This document shows, piece after piece, positions 7,085 through 9,588 of a stretch of 9,588 nt of DNA. The DNA comes from Bacteroidota bacterium. Its GTDB lineage: Bacteria; Bacteroidota; Bacteroidia; UBA7662; CANHCV01. The stretch lies in assembly GCA_027488715.1 (NCBI GenBank), contig JAIYBD010000180.1:1-9588 (forward strand), given 5' to 3'. The stretch's first letter is position 1, and each line of letters opens with the position of its first letter. The notes under the pieces are model-generated. The model searched no databases. It saw only the letters and a list, made by a program, of their open reading frames with translations, and had not been told where the DNA came from. The translations under genes were made by a program, and so were the position numbers.

Positions 7085-8158
7085 TTGATTCTCCGTAAGT
7101 CTCATCATTTACGACCATTTTTACTGAGTATTTCCATCGTTACGGCAACGTCGATGCTTTGTTTTTTATTCGTTGATTTTATTGGATATCGAACAGTGGC
7201 CTTGATCTTGTTGTTAGCTGTATCGGTTAATGCCATTTTATTTGAAATTCTTCCTGTTATCATTTCGGCATTTTTGAGTGCCATGATTTGGAATTTCTTT
7301 TATATTCCTCCCATTTTCACCTTTCATATCAGTACAGCAGAAGACGGATTAATGTTCTTGATGTACTTTGTTATTGCCTCAATTAATGCCGTATTGACGA
7401 CCAAAATCCGAGAAATTGAAAGAAAACGGAGGCTCGATGAGGAAAAAATAAAAACGATTGAGCTGTATAATACGCTTTTAAATTCCCTGTCCCACGAATT
7501 AAGAACTCCGGTTTCAACGATCATTGGCGCGGTTGACACCCTGAAGGAAAGCAAATCGCATTTATCGGAATCGATTCAATTCGAATTGCTTTCTCAAGTT
7601 GACATGGCCAGCCATCGACTAAACCGTCAAGTTGAAAATCTTTTGAACATGAGTCGTCTCGAAAGCGGTACATTAAAACTCAATTTGGACTGGTGTGATT
7701 TGAATGAACTATTGTTTTCCATTGTCCAAAAGTTGTCAGAACACCATCGAACCCATCACATTGTTTTCAATGCCAACGAAAATTCAGCACTGATAAAATT
7801 AGATTCTGGGTTGATGGAACAAGTTTTTCATAACCTCATCTACAATGCCTTGTTGTATACACCTGATCACTCAATCATTCAAATTGAAGTTTCTCATCAA
7901 ACGGATCGAGGGGTAATTACCATTGAAGACAACGGAAAAGGAATTCCAGAAGATTTGAAAAAATCTGTTTTTGAAAAATTTTATCGTTTGCCCAAAAGCA
8001 AGGCAGGTGGCAGTGGTTTGGGCTTGAGTATCGCAAAAGGATTTATTGAGGCCCACCATGGAACCATTGAATTGACAACCAACGAAAATGGTGGATCAAC
8101 CTTCACCATCATACTTCCTGCTGAAATTTCATTCATCAATCAACTTCACCATGGCTAA
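7085..8158 (+). CDS. kdpD: KdpD-like sensor histidine kinase lacking the N-terminal KdpD/Usp domains
   Basis: Membrane histidine kinase, 357 aa from a TTG start. Four membrane helices (about 12-33, 36-53, 54-73 and 88-106) have the DUF4118 pattern of KdpD, including the FFYIPPIFTFHIS stretch between helices 3 and 4. They are followed by a basic/acidic linker helix (107-128) and the dimerisation domain with phospho-acceptor His137 in NSLSHELRTPVS. The ATPase domain has an N-box (HNLIYNALLYTP, Asn250/Asn254), G1 DNGKG (282-286), F-box FEKFYR (296-301) and G2 GGSGLGLSI (308-316). E. coli KdpD has about 400 further residues in front (a KdpD domain with Walker motifs and a Usp domain); none precede the TTG, and upstream there is only a promoter region. 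The TTG is supported by the -7 box just before it. It overlaps the regulator gene by 8 bp, a typical coupled pair. Likely role: sensing K+ limitation or ionic stress, inferred from the KdpD/KdpE likeness. Confidence 0.88.
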   Translation: MILRKSHHLRPFLLSISIVTATSMLCFLFVDFIGYRTVALILLLAVSVNAILFEILPVIISAFLSAMIWNFFYIPPIFTFHISTAEDGLMFLMYFVIASINAVLTTKIREIERKRRLDEEKIKTIELYNTLLNSLSHELRTPVSTIIGAVDTLKESKSHLSESIQFELLSQVDMASHRLNRQVENLLNMSRLESGTLKLNLDWCDLNELLFSIVQKLSEHHRTHHIVFNANENSALIKLDSGLMEQVFHNLIYNALLYTPDHSIIQIEVSHQTDRGVITIEDNGKGIPEDLKKSVFEKFYRLPKSKAGGSGLGLSIAKGFIEAHHGTIELTTNENGGSTFTIILPAEISFINQLHHG

Positions 8159-8828
8159 GGAAGAAATTTTAATCATCGACGATGAGCCACAGATTCGAAA
8201 ACTACTCGAAATCAATTTGGAGAGCCATGATTACAAAGTGGCACAAGCCGCAACAGGTCAAGAAGGAATCATCATGGCTGCCAATCACCCACCGGATCTG
8301 ATTTTGTTGGACCTTGGATTACCAGATAAAAACGGGCATGTGGTTTTGACCGAATTACGGGAGTGGTACAACCATCCTATCATTATTCTTTCTGTTCAAA
8401 ACAGTGAAATGGATATCGTGAATGCTTTAGACCACGGTGCTACGGATTACCTATCGAAGCCATTTCGAACCGGTGAACTTTTAGCACGCATTCGTTCATG
8501 CCTTCGCCGCAAAAATCAGGACGAAAAAAATGGAGCAATGATTTTCGGGCAATTAACAATAGACCTCGTTGCCAGAACAGTAAAGCGAAACGATGAAATC
8601 ATCAAGCTTACTTCCACCGAGTATAAGCTGCTTTCCATCTTTGCTAAAAATGAAGGAAGAGTGTTAACACATCAATTTTTACTCAAAGAAATTTGGGGCA
8701 TTGGCTATCAAAATGACACCCAATACCTCCGAGTTTTTGTTCGTTCTCTTCGAAAAAAAATTGAAGAAAATCCAAACCAACCTAAACACATCATTACCGA
8801 GAACGGAGTTGGTTACCGTTTTTGCTAG
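8151..8828 (+). CDS. kdpE: KdpE-type response regulator (OmpR/PhoB family)
   Basis: Cytoplasmic DNA-binding response regulator, 225 aa. The receiver domain (1-120) has the acidic pair Asp10/Asp11, phospho-acceptor Asp54 (LILLDLGLPD), switch Ser81 (IIILSVQ) and Lys103 (DYLSKPF). The winged-helix output domain (about 128-225) has STEYKLLSIFAKNEGRVLTH, a recognition region with QYLRVFVRSLRKKIE, and a terminal HIITENGVGYRF. These two last stretches resemble KdpE more than PhoB or OmpR. An in-frame ATG at 8088 would add 21 residues lying inside the kinase gene; the ATG at 8151 gives the standard MAKEEILIIDDE start and an 8-bp overlap with the kinase. It should be phosphorylated by the kinase encoded just before it and probably binds the tandem repeats at 7038 and 8841. 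kdpFABC is not in view. Confidence 0.9.
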   Translation: MAKEEILIIDDEPQIRKLLEINLESHDYKVAQAATGQEGIIMAANHPPDLILLDLGLPDKNGHVVLTELREWYNHPIIILSVQNSEMDIVNALDHGATDYLSKPFRTGELLARIRSCLRRKNQDEKNGAMIFGQLTIDLVARTVKRNDEIIKLTSTEYKLLSIFAKNEGRVLTHQFLLKEIWGIGYQNDTQYLRVFVRSLRKKIEENPNQPKHIITENGVGYRFC

Positions 8829-8840
8829 ATCGATTCATTT

Positions 8841-8859
8841 TCTTTATGAAATCTTTATT
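8841..8859 (+). promoter_or_regulatory. Tandem 11-bp direct repeat upstream of the porin gene, candidate KdpE-type box (copy 2)
   Basis: TCTTTATGAAATCTTTATT has two perfect TCTTTAT half-sites (8841-8847 and 8852-8858) with an 11-bp period and is 16/19 identical to the element at 7038-7056. In both copies the sequence ACTTT follows 31 bases after the first base of the element (7069-7073 and 8872-8876), so the spacing to the promoter core may be conserved too. It lies 12 bp after the kdpE stop and 70 bp before the porin ATG. Confidence 0.55.
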
Positions 8860-8869
8860 CTTTCTAGAT

Positions 8870-8910
8870 CTACTTTAACAATTTGATTATCGGCTCTGAA
8901 AGACTTTTGC
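8870..8910 (+). promoter_or_regulatory. Porin promoter region, two alternative -7 boxes
   Basis: Two candidates are seen. CTACTTTA (8870-8877) is a poor match to TAnnTTTG but sits at the same distance from its tandem repeat as the good box of the kinase operon. GACTTTTGC (8902-8910) differs from TAnnTTTGC by one base, has TTTG at 8882-8885 sixteen bases upstream as a -33 element, and would start transcription about 12 bases before the ATG at 8929. I cannot decide between them. Confidence 0.35.
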
Positions 8911-8928
8911 ATCTTCAATCATCGATGC

Positions 8929-9588
8929 ATGAAAACGAAAAAATCCTCTCCTTTTTACAAAAAAAACTCTTCCTTCCAATTGAATATTCAACCTTTCAAA
9001 AAACATTTTTTGAGGGCAATTTCTTTCTTTTTGTTTTTCTTCATTACCATTCTTTCCCAGGGTGAAGAAAAATTCAGCATAAAAGAAACAAATCGAGGAT
9101 TTCATGTCCATAAAAAACTCAACGAAAAACCGAGTAAACTATTCACAAAAGGCCTAAATGAATCCTTAACTGATTCTTTGTTAAAACCAACCGAAAAGGA
9201 ACCGTTTGAAGGATTGGATATGACTTGGCAAAACGGAAGTGATCGAAGAACTGAAAGCATTTGGAAGGATTTAAAATACTTCACTCCCAGTATTTTCATG
9301 GACATGAATTATACTTACTCCTTCAATAATCCGATCGACAATACCGTGGTTGGATCTACGGCCCTAACCCGAAACAATGAAACCCAGCTTTCTGCTCTAC
9401 ACTTTGGCGGAGACTTTAAATACAAGGGAGCCAGAGCCAGAATTATGACTCAATTCGGAACCAGATCGCAAGTAGTGCCTCGCAACGATTTGAGCCCTTA
9501 CCGTGGCCAATATCAATTGGCAAACGTCTACCGATACTTGAGTGAGGCCTATACCGGAATAAAAATAAAAAAATGGTATGGGATCAAC
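8929..9588 (+). CDS. Exported outer-membrane beta-barrel porin (probable bbp2/OmpL-like), 3' end cut by window edge
   Basis: An open frame of 220 codons runs off the right edge. A strongly hydrophobic signal segment (LRAISFFLFFFITILSQG, residues 28-45) is followed by a polar, Lys/Glu-rich linker (about 46-115). From about residue 117 the pattern becomes alternating beta-strand sequence: FTPSIFMDMNYTYSFNNP, then RNNETQLSALHFGGDFKYKG, ARARIMTQFGTRS and VYRYLSEAYTGIKIKKWYGIN. This resembles the start of the putative beta-barrel porin-2 (bbp2, OmpL-like) family, which I recall next to kdp genes in Bacteroidota. The n-region before the hydrophobic core is long (27 residues) when the ATG at 8929 is used; a TTG at 8980 would give a more normal signal peptide, so the start is uncertain. 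The gene lies 100 bp after kdpE on the same strand and has a copy of the tandem repeat in front, suggesting control by KdpE. Barrel protein is likely; the exact family is less sure. Confidence 0.7.
   Translation, partial: MKTKKSSPFYKKNSSFQLNIQPFKKHFLRAISFFLFFFITILSQGEEKFSIKETNRGFHVHKKLNEKPSKLFTKGLNESLTDSLLKPTEKEPFEGLDMTWQNGSDRRTESIWKDLKYFTPSIFMDMNYTYSFNNPIDNTVVGSTALTRNNETQLSALHFGGDFKYKGARARIMTQFGTRSQVVPRNDLSPYRGQYQLANVYRYLSEAYTGIKIKKWYGIN

Noticed and set aside
8088..8150. Longer N-terminus for the KdpE-type regulator from ATG 8088
   Set aside because: The extra 21 residues are a shadow of the kinase 3' end; response regulators start right before the IIDDE strand, as the ATG at 8151 gives.
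8825..8870. CTAGATC direct repeat (8825-8831 and 8864-8870)
   Set aside because: The first copy overlaps the kdpE stop codon, the 39-bp spacing fits no known binding geometry, and no counterpart is found at the other promoter; probably chance.
8883..9111. Small frames on both strands (60 and 74 codons) between kdpE and the porin
   Set aside because: They overlap the porin signal-peptide region in other frames and show only low-complexity Phe/Lys-rich sequence from A/T-rich DNA.

Overview
The window looks like a Bacteroidota (Bacteroidetes) chromosome, most likely from the Flavobacteriia/Cytophagia side. Visible reasons are: start regions that lack a clear Shine-Dalgarno and are A-rich instead; promoters of the TAnnTTTG (-7) type; a lipoprotein RND adaptor with an N-terminal coiled coil; an RND pump of the Bacteroidota style; and a porin resembling the bbp2/OmpL-like family. 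Genus cannot be told from this stretch. The DNA is densely coded: the longest gene-free gap is about 100 bp, and there are no tRNA, rRNA, IS elements or CRISPR arrays that I can see.

Left half (1-5290, minus strand): a compact four-gene drug-efflux operon read right to left. It encodes a TetR-family repressor, a TolC-type outer-membrane channel, a lipoprotein periplasmic adaptor (HlyD/AcrA type) and an AcrB-type RND pump, whose 3' end lies beyond base 1. Stop and start codons overlap by one base or are 11-13 bp apart. Together the three structural proteins would form a tripartite pump across both membranes, and the TetR protein probably controls its own operon. A -7 box sits so close to a GTG that the regulator mRNA is probably leaderless, and a perfect 7-bp inverted repeat covers the expected -33 position.

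Middle (5362-7009): two divergent genes share a 52-bp intergenic region. On the minus strand is a secreted endonuclease/exonuclease/phosphatase-fold enzyme with its catalytic residues intact. On the plus strand is an exported DUF3108 protein of unknown function.

Right part (7038-9588, plus strand): a potassium-type two-component system. It consists of a short KdpD-like histidine kinase (DUF4118 four-helix membrane domain plus kinase core, without the large N-terminal KdpD/Usp sensor part), an overlapping KdpE-type response regulator, and then the 5' part of an exported beta-barrel porin. The most interesting signal is a 19-bp tandem element (TCTTTAT-N4-CTTTAT-type half-sites 11 bp apart). It occurs twice, once just upstream of the kinase promoter and once just upstream of the porin gene, with 16 of 19 bases identical. 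In both copies an ACTTT core follows at the same distance. This looks like the binding site of the KdpE-type regulator, making the two-component genes self-regulated and tying an outer-membrane porin to the same signal. kdpFABC itself is not in the window.
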